A stretch of 33,253 nucleotides of DNA from a bacterium (GTDB lineage: Bacteria > Krumholzibacteriota > Krumholzibacteriia > LZORAL124-64-63), in assembly GCA_018829565.1 (NCBI GenBank), contig JAHJTW010000129.1:1-33253 (forward strand). Reading direction: 5' to 3'. Within the stretch, counting starts at the first letter, position 1; each line of letters begins with the position of its first letter. A program made the position numbers and the translations under genes. The notes under the pieces are model-generated. The model did no database searches, was not told the DNA's origin, and worked only from the letters and a program-made list of their open reading frames with translations. Of this stretch, positions 1-8,545 are shown piece after piece.

Positions 1-270
1 CGGATGGTCGTTGGCGACTTCGCGGGCGCGCAGAGGGCGTTCCGGGCCCTTCTGGCGGCCGATCCGGGGTCGGTGAAAGGGCGCCTCAGCCTTGCGGATG
101 CCCTGTGGAGCGGGCTGCCGCCGGACGGCCCGGCCCGGCGCAAGGCGACCAGCGAGGTCCAAGCCCTGCTCGAGGAGGCGATCGAGGCCGGCCTGCCTCC
201 CGATGTGGACCCGGCCCTGGTGTCTGAATGGTTGCGGCAGGTCCACGACGAGGAGCAGAGAGGGAAATGA
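1..270 (+). CDS. C-terminal fragment of a TPR-like protein (5' end outside window)
   Basis: The frame is open from the left edge to a TGA at 268-270, so the gene starts before the window; the ATG at 4 is probably internal. The visible 89 residues begin with a segment that reads like a tetratricopeptide helix pair (GDFAGAQRAFRALLAADP followed by KGRLSLADALW), with the small/large residue spacing of TPRs. A more polar helical tail ending EEQRGK follows. TPR segments usually mediate protein-protein contacts, but nothing here shows a partner or a function. The gene converges on the DnaE-type polymerase gene, with 21 bp between the two stop codons and no clear terminator hairpin in the gap. Moderately sure that it is a real gene; the TPR label is tentative. 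Confidence 0.6.
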   Translation, partial: RMVVGDFAGAQRAFRALLAADPGSVKGRLSLADALWSGLPPDGPARRKATSEVQALLEEAIEAGLPPDVDPALVSEWLRQVHDEEQRGK

Positions 271-291
271 GCCGCAGCCCGGCGGCGGCCC

Positions 292-3200
292 TCAGATGAT
301 CTCCAGCGATTCCGCCGTCACCGTCAACGAACCGTGATCGTCCTCCACGATCCCGCGCACCAGATAGGGTCCCCGGCTCAACAGCCGCGCCCCATACCGC
401 GCGTACACCTTGGGAAACAGCGTGACCTCGCAGATGTCCGTCTCGTCCTCGAGCGAGATGAACTTCATCGCCTCGCCCGTGTGCCGGACCACGGCGCTCT
501 TGGCGGTGATCAGGATGCCGGCCACGGTCACGCGGCGGCCGGCCCAGCCGCCGATGTCCGCGTTGCGGACCACGCCGCGCTGCTCGAGCCACTCGCGCAG
601 GGCGGCCAGGGGATGGCTCGTGGCGGTCAGGTGCAGCACCTCCATCTCCTGGCGCAGGCGTTCGGCGGGAGGATAGTCGGGGATCGCCGGGACGAGCGAG
701 ACGGCCGAGCCGCCCCCCGGCGCCGAACCCCCGACCGGGAACAGGGTGGCGGTCTGGACGGTGGTCAGGCCGGAATCGCCGCCGCCGGCTGCGAGGCGGC
801 GGCGGCCCTGGCCGCCGCGGCGCTCCTTGCGCAGCAGGGCGTGACGCCACAGCAGTTCGGGCCGCGTCAGCTCGAACCCGTCGCAGCCCCCGCAGCGGAT
901 GAGGTTCTCGACCTCGTTCTCGGCGAGCTGGGGCACGCGCTGCAGGAGGTCGCCCAGGGAGACGAAGAACCCGTTGCGCTCGCGTTCGTCCAGCAGCGCG
1001 TCCAGCGAGCGGCGGCTCATGCCGTGGACCTGCTGCAAGCCGATGCGCACCTGCCGCTCCTTGCCGGTGAAGACGTCCCGGCTGTGGTTGACGTCCGGCA
1101 GCAGGATCTTCAGGCCCAGGCGCCGGGTCTCCTCGAGGTAGGCCGACACGCTGTAGAACCCGCCGCCGTTGCTCATGACCGCGGCCATGAACTCGGCCGG
1201 ATGGTGGGCCTTCAGCCAGGCGGCCTGGAACGAGAGGACGGCGTAGCTGGCCGAATGGGCCTTGCAGAAGGCGTAGCCGGCGAAGCTGCTGACCTGGCGC
1301 CACAGCTCCTCCAGGACGGCGTCCGGCACGCGCGGCGCCGCGCCGGCCTCCATGGTCTCGCGGGCCCCGCTGAAGAAACGGTCCTTCATGGCGAGGAACT
1401 CCGCGGGATCGCCCTTGAAGCTCATGGCCCGGCGCATCAGGTCGGCCTCGGCCAGGGTCATGCCGGCCACCGCGCTCAGGGTGCGCATGACGTCCTCCTG
1501 GTAGATCATCACGCCGTAGGTCTCGTTCAGGAAACCCAGGGCCGGATGCGGCAGCACCGGCGGTTCCTTCCCCAGGTGGCGCAGGACGAAGCTGCGGGAC
1601 ATGCCGCTGTCCGACGGTCCGGGCCGGATCACGCTGCTGGCGGCGACCACGACGCTGAAGGTGTCGGCCTTGAGCTTCTTCAGGAGCGACCGCATGCCCG
1701 GCGACTCGATGTAGAAGCAGCCCATGGTGTCGCCGCTGCTCATCAGGCGGCGCGTGGCCGGATCGTCGTCCGGCAGCCTGCTCAGGTCCACGCCGACGTT
1801 GTGGTTCGCAGCCACCGCCTTCGCCGCGTCGGCCACCACCGCGATGCCGCGCTGGGCCAGCAGATCGATCTTCACCAGGCCCAGATCCTCGATGGAGTAC
1901 ATGTCCAGCTGGCTGATCAGGATGCCCTTGCGCGCCCACTGCAGGGGGAACAGGTCGGTCAGCGGGCGGTCGGCGATGACCAGACCGCCGGCGTGGATGC
2001 CCAGGTGCCGCGGCCGCCGCGCCAGATCCTGGGCCTGGACGAGCAGCGAGCGGTAGGGCTCGCGGTCGGTGGGCAGGTCCGCCGACTCGGGGCGCCCGGC
2101 CAGGGCCTGCTGCGGATCGCCCTCCAGCAGCCGCCAGGGCAGGCGGCGGGTGATGCGGCTCAGCTCGCGGTCGCCGTGGCCGCGCGCCTTGGCGGCCTCG
2201 CGGAACCCCGAACGGGCGCTGAAACGGTTGATGTTGCAGATCATCGCCGTGTGGTCGCGCCCGTAGCGGTCGTAGACGTAGGCGAGCACCTCGTCGCGGT
2301 CCTTCCAGCCGAAGTCCAGGTCGATGTCCGGCGGCGACAGGCGCTCGGGATTGAGGAAGCGCTGGAAGTAGAGGTCGTGCTTCAGGGGATCCACGTGGGT
2401 GATGCCCAGCAGGTAGGAGATGAGCGAGTTGGCCGCCGAGCCGCGGCCCAGCGTCGGCATGCCCCGGTCGGCGGCGTAGCGCACGATGTCCCAGACGATC
2501 AGGAAGTAGCCGGCGAAGCCGAGCTGCTCGACCACGGCGATCTCCTCCTGCAGGCGGGCCATGGCCGCGCTGGTGACCCGGCGGTAGCGCTTCTGCAACC
2601 CGTCGAAGCACAGCTTCCACAGGTACGATTCGGTGGTCTCGCCCGCGGGCAGGGGGAACGCGGGGTAGCGCCACTTGCCCAGCCGGTGCCGGAAGCGGCA
2701 TTGCTCGGCGATGGCCCGGGTCTCGAGGCAGGCGGTGGGGAACTCGGACAGCAGCTCCTGCATCCGGGCGGCGGACCGCAGCCAGGATCCGGCCGGAGCG
2801 CAGTGTTCGGGGCGCACGGTGGCGGCGGTGGCCAGCATGCGCATGCTCGACAGCAGGCGCTGGCGTTCGAGGTCGGCGGGCGCGGCGGCGTAGACGTCCC
2901 CGCCGGCCGCGACCGGCACCTTGCGGGCGGCCGCCCAGCCGGCCAGATCCCGCAGGGTGCGGTACACCGGGCCCAGCTCGCCGCCGGCGGTGACCAGCAG
3001 CACGCGCAGGCTGCCCTGGGTGTGAGCGACCGGATCGGAGCCGTCCGCCTGCGCCGCCCGGTCGACGGCCGACAGCACGGCCGGGGAGTCGGTCAGGCAG
3101 AACAGCCCGCGGCCCTCGGCGTTCAGGAAGCCGGGCAGTTCCCGCAGCAGGTCGAAATCGGGCCGCACCTGGCGCAGGGTCGTCAGGCGGCACAGGGCGG

Positions 3201-3501
3201 CGTAACCGGATTCGTCGCGGGCCAGCAGGACGGCGCGCGGCCGGCCCGGGGCCAGCGATCCGGGGACCAGCCGCACCGGATCGGTTTCGCGGGGGCGGTC
3301 GTTCGTCAGTTCGACCCCGCAGAGGGGGCGGATGCCGGCCTTCTCGCACTCCTTCTGGAATTCGACCGTGCCGTGGAGGTTGTTCAGGTCGGTCTGGGCG
3401 AGGGCGGGGAAGTCGAGGCGGGCGGCGCGCGCGACGAGTTCGGCGGGGGAGCTGGCGCCGCAGAGGAGGGAGTAGTGGGTGTGGGCGTGCAGGTGGATCA
3501 T
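292..3501 (-). CDS. dnaE: DNA polymerase III alpha subunit, DnaE2/ImuC-like
   Basis: A C-family DNA polymerase of 1069 residues. The N-terminal PHP domain (about 1-200) starts MIHLHAHTHYSLL; the usual TDH in the next PHP motif reads TDLNNL, so at least one metal ligand is replaced. The palm has GRGSAANS, the catalytic PDIDLDF (residues 391-397) and the third aspartate at 546 (VKIDLLAQ). Tandem helix-hairpin-helix segments and a C-terminal OB fold (about 985-1040) follow. GRGSAANS, PPDIDLDF, GFYS and the total length resemble the DnaE2/ImuC lineage (lesion bypass, error-prone) more than replicative DnaE1 (about 1160 residues), but the PHP region is DnaE1-like, so the subclass is open. No imuA or imuB is in the window. 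An upstream ATG at 3573 is rejected: it lies upstream of the transcription start expected from the promoter at 3545-3573, and homology starts at MIHLH. The ribosome-binding site is weak. Confidence 0.9.
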   Translation of the reverse strand: MIHLHAHTHYSLLCGASSPAELVARAARLDFPALAQTDLNNLHGTVEFQKECEKAGIRPLCGVELTNDRPRETDPVRLVPGSLAPGRPRAVLLARDESGYAALCRLTTLRQVRPDFDLLRELPGFLNAEGRGLFCLTDSPAVLSAVDRAAQADGSDPVAHTQGSLRVLLVTAGGELGPVYRTLRDLAGWAAARKVPVAAGGDVYAAAPADLERQRLLSSMRMLATAATVRPEHCAPAGSWLRSAARMQELLSEFPTACLETRAIAEQCRFRHRLGKWRYPAFPLPAGETTESYLWKLCFDGLQKRYRRVTSAAMARLQEEIAVVEQLGFAGYFLIVWDIVRYAADRGMPTLGRGSAANSLISYLLGITHVDPLKHDLYFQRFLNPERLSPPDIDLDFGWKDRDEVLAYVYDRYGRDHTAMICNINRFSARSGFREAAKARGHGDRELSRITRRLPWRLLEGDPQQALAGRPESADLPTDREPYRSLLVQAQDLARRPRHLGIHAGGLVIADRPLTDLFPLQWARKGILISQLDMYSIEDLGLVKIDLLAQRGIAVVADAAKAVAANHNVGVDLSRLPDDDPATRRLMSSGDTMGCFYIESPGMRSLLKKLKADTFSVVVAASSVIRPGPSDSGMSRSFVLRHLGKEPPVLPHPALGFLNETYGVMIYQEDVMRTLSAVAGMTLAEADLMRRAMSFKGDPAEFLAMKDRFFSGARETMEAGAAPRVPDAVLEELWRQVSSFAGYAFCKAHSASYAVLSFQAAWLKAHHPAEFMAAVMSNGGGFYSVSAYLEETRRLGLKILLPDVNHSRDVFTGKERQVRIGLQQVHGMSRRSLDALLDERERNGFFVSLGDLLQRVPQLAENEVENLIRCGGCDGFELTRPELLWRHALLRKERRGGQGRRRLAAGGGDSGLTTVQTATLFPVGGSAPGGGSAVSLVPAIPDYPPAERLRQEMEVLHLTATSHPLAALREWLEQRGVVRNADIGGWAGRRVTVAGILITAKSAVVRHTGEAMKFISLEDETDICEVTLFPKVYARYGARLLSRGPYLVRGIVEDDHGSLTVTAESLEII

Positions 3502-3544
3502 GGTTTCACGGGTTCGGGATGGGTGGCGAACAAACAGCGAAAAC

Positions 3545-3573
3545 AACATAGGTGATAATCCGCTCGGGATCAA
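3545..3573 (-). promoter_or_regulatory. Sigma-70-like promoter of the dnaE-type gene
   Basis: Read on the minus strand, TTGATC (3573-3568) and TATGTT (3550-3545) are separated by exactly 17 bp. This puts transcription start near 3538, about 37 nt before the ATG at 3501, and argues for that ATG. The surrounding DNA is AT-rich for this genome. No convincing LexA operator was recognised beside it. Confidence 0.55.
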
Positions 3574-3677
3574 CCCTTATCGTGTCCCGGTCCGACGCAC
3601 TCATGGGTATCTGGAAACCGGCGGTAGAATCGTGGGTTGCCGAACACCGTTGTTTTTCAGACAATTACAGTCTTCAT

Positions 3678-3704
3678 TAAACATCCCTTGATGCGATCCG
3701 AAAC
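3678..3704 (+). promoter_or_regulatory. Possible sigma-28 (flagellar/chemotaxis) promoter of the chemoreceptor gene
   Basis: TAAA at 3678-3681 is followed after 15 nt by TCCGAAAC at 3697-3704. The sigma-28 consensus is TAAA-N15-GCCGATAA; the spacing is exact and the CCGA core plus one further base match. Transcription would begin about 60 nt upstream of the chemoreceptor start. Chemoreceptor genes are commonly sigma-28 dependent, so the context fits, but the -10 match is only five of eight. Confidence 0.4.
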
Positions 3705-3770
3705 AGAACCTGACGGACCGCCCGCATCCTTGCCCGGGCGGCGGGGACACCCAACCCTGGAGAATCGCTC

Positions 3771-5390
3771 ATGTGGAACCGGATGAATTTGCGAAAGCGC
3801 CTCCTGGTCGCAGGGATCGCGTTGACTGCGGGCCCGCTGCTGACGGTGGTTGCCATCGTCGCCCACCAGGAAACCCGGATGGCGGAGGCCGCCTCCAAGA
3901 GCTGCACGGAACTGGCCACCGCCGACCTGGACCACATCGCCCTGAGCGTCCAGAACCTGTGCGCCTCCCATGCGGACATGTCCGCCGAGGACGGATACCA
4001 GCTGCTTCGCCAGGCGATCATGGACATCCAGGTCGGGCAGACCGGATACGTCTACGTCCTGGACGGCAAGGGGAACTACGTCGTCTCCCTGGGCGGAAAG
4101 AGGGACGGGGAGAACATCTGGGGGGCCAAGGACGCCGACGGCACCCTCTTCATCCAGGAGATCGTCCGCAAGGGGAAGGCCCTGGGCAGCGGGCAGGTCG
4201 CCGAGCAGACCTATCCCTGGAAGAACCAGGGCGAGGACTCCTCCCGCCTGAAGATCGCCAGGATCGCCTACTACGAACCCTGGGACTGGGTGATCGGCGC
4301 CAGCTCGTATCTCGACGAGTTCTACGAGGCCGAGCGGGCCATCTCGGGAATGGGGCACAGTAACCGCAACCTGATGGGCGTCCTGTCCCTGGTGGCGATC
4401 CTGGGGTCGGGAGCCTTCTGGTGGTTCCTGTCCGGGAGCATCAGCCGACGGATCACCGGGGTCGCGACCACCCTGGAGAAGGCCTCGCGGACGGTGGCGT
4501 CGGCCTCGCAGGAGATCGCCTCGTCCAGCCAGCAGCTGGCCAGCGGGGCGAGCGAGCAGGCCGCCTCCCTGGAGGAAGTGTCCGCTTCCCTGCGGGAGAT
4601 CGAGAGCATGACCCGGAGCAACGCCGACAACGCCCGCAAGAGCGACAGCCTGGCAGGGAAGGCCAGATCGGTGGCGGAGGACAGCCTGGGCGCCATGACG
4701 AGGATGAGCTCGGCCATCGAGGAGATCAAGTCCGCCAGCGACGAGACGGCCCGCATCCTCAAGAGCATCGACGAGATCGCGTTCCAGACCAACCTGCTGG
4801 CCCTGAACGCTGCGGTGGAAGCCGCGCGCGCCGGCGACGCCGGCAAGGGGTTCGCGGTCGTGGCCGAAGAGGTGCGGAACCTGGCCCAGCGCAGCGCGGA
4901 TGCGGCCCGCAACACCGCTCAGCTCATCGACGATTCCCAGGCCAAGGCCGGCAACGGCGTGACCGTGGCCAGGGAGGTCGACGGATACCTGCACGAGATC
5001 GCCGATGGCATCGGCCAGGTGACCGAACTGGTGAGCCAGGTCGCCCAGGCGACGGACGAGCAGGCCCTCGGACTCGGGGAGATCACCCAGGCCGTGGACC
5101 AGCTGGATCAGGTCACCCAGTCCAACGCCGCGGCCGCCGAGGAATCCGCGGCCACCAGCGGGGCCCTTCAGCAGCAGGCCGAACATGTCTACCGCGCGGT
5201 CGGCGCCCTGAGCAGCATCGTCGGCAACGGCGTCGCGCTTCAACCCGCCTGCACCCCATCGGAACGGGCAAAACGGCCCAGGGCCTCGGTTTCCGCCCCG
5301 GCCCGGGGTTCCCGACGAACGGTCCGGACCCCCCCGAGGAAGGCCGATCAGGTGGAGTTCCTGGACGAGCGGGAACTGATCGAGATCTGA
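3771..5390 (+). CDS. Methyl-accepting chemotaxis protein with periplasmic Cache-type sensor
   Basis: A 539-residue transmembrane chemoreceptor that would signal to CheA/CheW. A first membrane helix (about 10-31) is followed by a periplasmic segment (about 32-195) with the [18 protein letters not shown] pattern of single-Cache (sCache_2) domains that bind small organic ligands. A second membrane helix spans about 199-221. The cytoplasmic coiled coil (about 240-485) contains the hairpin tip [21 protein letters not shown] and continues into [19 protein letters not shown], the CheA/CheW-contacting region. A full HAMP domain is not obvious between membrane helix 2 and the coiled coil. The last 50 or so residues form a basic Pro/Ser/Arg-rich linker ending in acidic DERELIEI, which is not the classic NWETF CheR tether. 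The start is set by the GGAG just upstream. No other chemotaxis genes are nearby. Confidence 0.95.
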   Translation: MWNRMNLRKRLLVAGIALTAGPLLTVVAIVAHQETRMAEAASKSCTELATADLDHIALSVQNLCASHADMSAEDGYQLLRQAIMDIQVGQTGYVYVLDGKGNYVVSLGGKRDGENIWGAKDADGTLFIQEIVRKGKALGSGQVAEQTYPWKNQGEDSSRLKIARIAYYEPWDWVIGASSYLDEFYEAERAISGMGHSNRNLMGVLSLVAILGSGAFWWFLSGSISRRITGVATTLEKASRTVASASQEIASSSQQLASGASEQAASLEEVSASLREIESMTRSNADNARKSDSLAGKARSVAEDSLGAMTRMSSAIEEIKSASDETARILKSIDEIAFQTNLLALNAAVEAARAGDAGKGFAVVAEEVRNLAQRSADAARNTAQLIDDSQAKAGNGVTVAREVDGYLHEIADGIGQVTELVSQVAQATDEQALGLGEITQAVDQLDQVTQSNAAAAEESAATSGALQQQAEHVYRAVGALSSIVGNGVALQPACTPSERAKRPRASVSAPARGSRRTVRTPPRKADQVEFLDERELIEI

Positions 5391-5405
5391 GGAATCGGCC
5401 GGATT

Positions 5406-5440
5406 CGCCGGGGGTCGCTTTTTTGGCCCCCGGCGCGGCA
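5406..5440 (+). terminator. Hairpin after the chemoreceptor gene, possible terminator
   Basis: A perfect 9-bp stem (CGCCGGGGG at 5406-5414 with CCCCCGGCG at 5427-5435) begins 15 nt after the stop codon. The T-run lies in the 12-nt loop and only a short ATTTT follows the stem, so it is not a textbook intrinsic terminator. Confidence 0.45.
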
Positions 5441-5445
5441 TTTTC

Positions 5446-5460
5446 TGGCACTTCCCCTGC
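5446..5460 (+). promoter_or_regulatory. Possible sigma-54 (-24/-12) promoter of korAB
   Basis: TGGCAC at 5446-5451 and CTGC at 5457-5460 have the exact GG-to-GC spacing of the sigma-54 consensus TGGCACG-N4-TTGC, with mismatches at the G after TGGCAC and the first T of TTGC. It lies just after the chemoreceptor's hairpin and about 155 nt before the korA start. Sigma-54 promoters need an upstream activator site, which was not recognised. The remaining 5461-5627 DNA holds no ORF or clear sigma-70 promoter that I could support. Confidence 0.35.
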
Positions 5461-5627
5461 CGCTGGTTTACTTTCCCATCGAGGATCCACACGCGGGACA
5501 GGGTCTGGCCGATCCTGCCCTCAGCGCGGCCGGTTGTAATTCTCCAGCCAGGCCCGCTTTTCACCCGGCCCCCTCGGCCGCTCGATGAATAACGGCGGAT
5601 TCGAGGGCAAGGAGGCGCTTCGAAGTC

Positions 5628-7472
5628 ATGTCTTCCGAAGAACTCATCAGGCAAGACGATGTCACCATCCGGTTCGTCGGCGACTCCGGCGACGGGATGC
5701 AGCTGACCGGCTCCCAGTTCACGGACACGACGGCCAAGGTCGGGAACGATCTGGCCACCTTCCCCGACTTCCCCTCGGAGATCCGGGCCCCGGCCGGCAC
5801 CCGCGCGGGCGTTTCCGGATTCCAGATCCACTTCAGCTCCCATGACATCTACACGCCGGGCGACGCCCCGAGCGTGCTGGTCGCCATGAATCCCGCGGCG
5901 CTGATCACCAACTACAAGGATCTGAAGCCGGGCGGGATCATCCTGGTCAACACGGGGGCCTTCACCGAACGCGACCTCGAGCGTGCGGAACTCAAGACCA
6001 ATCCCCTGGAGGACGGGACCCTGGCCGGGTACCGGGTCATCCAGGAGGACATCAACCAGCGCACCATCGAGGCCCTCGAGGGCACCGACCTCGGCAAGAA
6101 GGACGTCCTGCGCTGCAAGAATTTCTACACCCTGGGGATGATGTACTGGCTTTTCAGCCGCCCGCTGGAGCCCACCCTCGAGTGGCTGCAGGCCAAGTTC
6201 AAGAACAAGCCCGGACTGGCCGACGCCAATTCCCGGGCCCTGAAGGCCGGCTACAACCACGGCGAGCTGCTGAGGCTGTTCCAGGGCCGCTACGAGGTCC
6301 CCAAGGTCGAGGATGCGCCCAAGGGCTACTACCGGAACATCATGGGCAACGAAGCGCTGGCCATCGGGCTGGTCGTCGGGTCGGAGCTGGCGGGGCTCAA
6401 GCCCTTCCTGGGGTCGTATCCCATCACTCCGGCGACGGACATCCTGCAGTACATGTCGCTGATGAAGAACTACGACGTCATCACCTGCCAGATGGAGGAC
6501 GAGATCGCCGGCATCTGCACGGCCATCGGCGCGTCCTTCGCCGGGCGGATGGGCATCACCACCACCAGCGGCCCCGGCCTGGCCCTGAAGACCGAGGCCC
6601 TGGGCCTGGCGGTGATCACCGAATTGCCGCTGGTCGTGGTGGACGTGCAGCGGGCGGGACCCTCGACCGGTCTGCCCACCAAGGTGGAACAGGCCGACCT
6701 GCTGCAGAGCGTGTTCGGCCGCAACAGCGAGGCGCCCCTGCCGGTGCTGGCCTGCTCCTGTCCCGCCGACGCGTTCGACTGCGCCGTCGAGGCGGTGCGC
6801 ATCGCGACCCAGTACATGACCCCGGTGATCCTGCTCAGCGACAACTACATCGCCAACGGGTCCGAACCCTGGAAGCTGCCCGACATGGACAAGCTCGAGC
6901 GCTTCCCCGTGGAGTTCGTCACCGATCCGGAAGGGTTCACCCCCTACAACCGGGACGCGAAGCTGGCCCGCGGCTGGGCCAAGCCCGGCACGCCCGGCCT
7001 GCGGCACCGCATCGGCGGCCTGGAGAAGGACAGCAAGACCGGCGCCGTCAGCCATGATCCCGACAACCACCAGATCATGGTCTCGCTGCGGCAGGAGAAG
7101 GTCCAGGGCGTGGCGGATTCGATTCCCACCCCCGAGGTCAACGGGCCGGACAAGGGCGAATTGCTGGTGGTGGCCTGGGGCTCCACCTACGGGGCGACCC
7201 GCGCCGCCTGCGAGCGGCTGCAGAAGGAAGGCCGCACGGTCGGCCACCTGCACATGCGGCACCTGTGGCCCTTCCCGCACGGCCTGCGTGAGATCTTCAA
7301 GGGGTACGACCGCATCATCGTTCCGGAACTCAACATGGGCCAGCTGGCCAGGTTGCTCACCAGCGAGTATCCTGAGTTCAAGTTCGAGAAGTACAACAAG
7401 GTCAAGGGCAAGCCGTTCCAGGCGTTCGAGCTCAAGGCCCACTTCGAGAAGATCCTGGAGGAGAAGTCATGA
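5628..7472 (+). CDS. korA: 2-oxoacid (2-oxoglutarate):ferredoxin oxidoreductase, fused gamma-alpha subunit
   Basis: The 614-residue large subunit of an oxygen-sensitive thiamine-dependent enzyme that converts a 2-oxoacid plus CoA to acyl-CoA, CO2 and reduced ferredoxin in the cytoplasm. The N-terminal third (about 10-200) is the gamma domain, opening with the glycine-rich VTIRFVGDSGDGMQLTGSQF. The alpha (pyrimidine-binding) domain follows with SYPITPATDILQYMS, MEDEIAGICTAIGASFAG, TTTSGPGLALKTEA and QRAGPSTGLPTKVEQADLL. The C-terminal swivel region contains HLWPFP and VPELNMGQLARLL. The fused architecture and these motifs fit the KorA/2-oxoglutarate type used in oxidative or reductive TCA cycles, although sequence alone does not fix the substrate. 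AAGGAGG at 5609-5615 supports the start, with a somewhat long 12-nt spacer. It overlaps korB by ATGA, implying translational coupling. Confidence 0.95.
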   Translation: MSSEELIRQDDVTIRFVGDSGDGMQLTGSQFTDTTAKVGNDLATFPDFPSEIRAPAGTRAGVSGFQIHFSSHDIYTPGDAPSVLVAMNPAALITNYKDLKPGGIILVNTGAFTERDLERAELKTNPLEDGTLAGYRVIQEDINQRTIEALEGTDLGKKDVLRCKNFYTLGMMYWLFSRPLEPTLEWLQAKFKNKPGLADANSRALKAGYNHGELLRLFQGRYEVPKVEDAPKGYYRNIMGNEALAIGLVVGSELAGLKPFLGSYPITPATDILQYMSLMKNYDVITCQMEDEIAGICTAIGASFAGRMGITTTSGPGLALKTEALGLAVITELPLVVVDVQRAGPSTGLPTKVEQADLLQSVFGRNSEAPLPVLACSCPADAFDCAVEAVRIATQYMTPVILLSDNYIANGSEPWKLPDMDKLERFPVEFVTDPEGFTPYNRDAKLARGWAKPGTPGLRHRIGGLEKDSKTGAVSHDPDNHQIMVSLRQEKVQGVADSIPTPEVNGPDKGELLVVAWGSTYGATRAACERLQKEGRTVGHLHMRHLWPFPHGLREIFKGYDRIIVPELNMGQLARLLTSEYPEFKFEKYNKVKGKPFQAFELKAHFEKILEEKS

Positions 7473-8467
7473 GCGAGATCCAGCAACTGAAACCCAAGGA
7501 CTACAAGTCCGACCAGGAAGTGCGCTGGTGCCCGGGCTGTGGCGACTACTCCATCATCAACGGGGTGCAGTCGATCCTGGCCGATATCGGTGTCGCCAAG
7601 GAGAACGTGGTCATGGTGTCGGGGATCGGCTGTTCCAGCCGTTTTCCCTACTACATGGACACCTACGGGTTCCACGGGATCCACGGGCGCGCCAACGCCA
7701 TCGCGACGGGAGTGAAGGTCGCCAATCCCGATCTGGACGTCTGGGTCATCACCGGCGACGGGGACGGCCTGTCCATCGGCGGCAACCACATGATCCACTC
7801 CCTGCGCCGCAACGTGAACCTGAAGATCATCCTGTTCAACAACGAGATCTACGGCCTGACCAAGGGGCAGTACTCCCCGACCTCGCCGTTCGGCCTCAAG
7901 ACCAAGACGACCCCGTACGGTTCGGTGGACAATCCCTTCAACCCCGTGCAGCTGGCCCTGGGCGCCGGCGCCACCTTCGTGGCCCGCACCCTGGACGTCA
8001 GCCCCAAGCACATGAAGGAGACCCTGGCCGCCGCTGCAGCCCACAAGGGCGCCGCCTTCGTCGAGGTCTGGCAGAACTGCGTGATCTTCAACGACGGGGC
8101 CTACAAGGAATGGACGGACAAGGCGGTGCGTGACGAGAAGACCATCAACATCGCCAAGGGCGAGAAGATGATCTTCGGCAAGGACAACGACAAGGGACTG
8201 AAGTCGGAGGGATTCCACATCTCCGTGTGCTCCCCCGAGGAGGCTTCGGTCTGGGATCCCTGCGTGGAATCCCCCGGGCCGGCCTTCGTGATGTCCCAGC
8301 TCGACCTGGATCCCTCGATGCCCCGTCCCATGGGCGTCTTCCGCCAGGTCTCCCGTCCCACCCTGGATGAGCTGGTCGCCGACCAGGTGAGCAGCGTGAC
8401 CAGCAAGAAGGGCATGGGAAAACTGAAGGACCTGATCTACACCCCGGACGTCTGGGAAGTGAAGTAG
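7469..8467 (+). CDS. korB: 2-oxoacid (2-oxoglutarate):ferredoxin oxidoreductase, beta subunit
   Basis: The 332-residue thiamine-pyrophosphate and iron-sulfur-binding partner of KorA. WCPGCGDYSI near the N-terminus and GIGCSSRFPYYMDTYGFHGIHGRA supply three cluster cysteines, and VWQNC around residue 196 is the likely fourth. The TPP/Mg site is GDGDGLSIGGNHMIHSLRRN followed by NNEIYGLTKGQYSPTS. The length is normal for the family. The start codon overlaps the korA stop (ATGA), so the two subunits are made in step. A strong hairpin follows the stop codon, which makes korAB a two-gene unit. No ferredoxin gene or third and fourth small subunits are adjacent; electrons presumably go to a ferredoxin encoded elsewhere. 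Confidence 0.95.
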   Translation: MSEIQQLKPKDYKSDQEVRWCPGCGDYSIINGVQSILADIGVAKENVVMVSGIGCSSRFPYYMDTYGFHGIHGRANAIATGVKVANPDLDVWVITGDGDGLSIGGNHMIHSLRRNVNLKIILFNNEIYGLTKGQYSPTSPFGLKTKTTPYGSVDNPFNPVQLALGAGATFVARTLDVSPKHMKETLAAAAAHKGAAFVEVWQNCVIFNDGAYKEWTDKAVRDEKTINIAKGEKMIFGKDNDKGLKSEGFHISVCSPEEASVWDPCVESPGPAFVMSQLDLDPSMPRPMGVFRQVSRPTLDELVADQVSSVTSKKGMGKLKDLIYTPDVWEVK

Positions 8468-8490
8468 GTCCTTGCCCGTTCTCCGCTCGT

Positions 8491-8535
8491 GAACCCCGGA
8501 CGTCCTCCCACCGAGGACGTCCGGGGTTCTGCTTT
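8491..8535. terminator. Strong 17-bp hairpin between korB and the convergent surface-protein gene
   Basis: A perfect 17-bp stem (8491-8507 with 8513-8529) closes a 5-nt loop and is followed on the plus strand by TGCTTTCC. It is placed to end korAB transcription and, being symmetric, may also stop transcription arriving from the minus-strand gene whose stop codon is at 8546. The T-tract is short, as often in GC-rich genomes. Confidence 0.75.
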
Positions 8536-8545
8536 CCTGCGGTCG

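Noticed and set aside
334-3555. A 1073-codon open frame on the plus strand opposite the DnaE-type gene
   Set aside because: It is the GC-rich antisense shadow of a well-supported polymerase gene; the translation is Gln/Ala/Gly/Val-rich with no recognisable domain.
3657-7442. A 1261-codon open frame on the minus strand across the chemoreceptor and korA
   Set aside because: It spans two unrelated genes with clear homology on the other strand and an intergenic region; the translation is low-complexity and has no family match.
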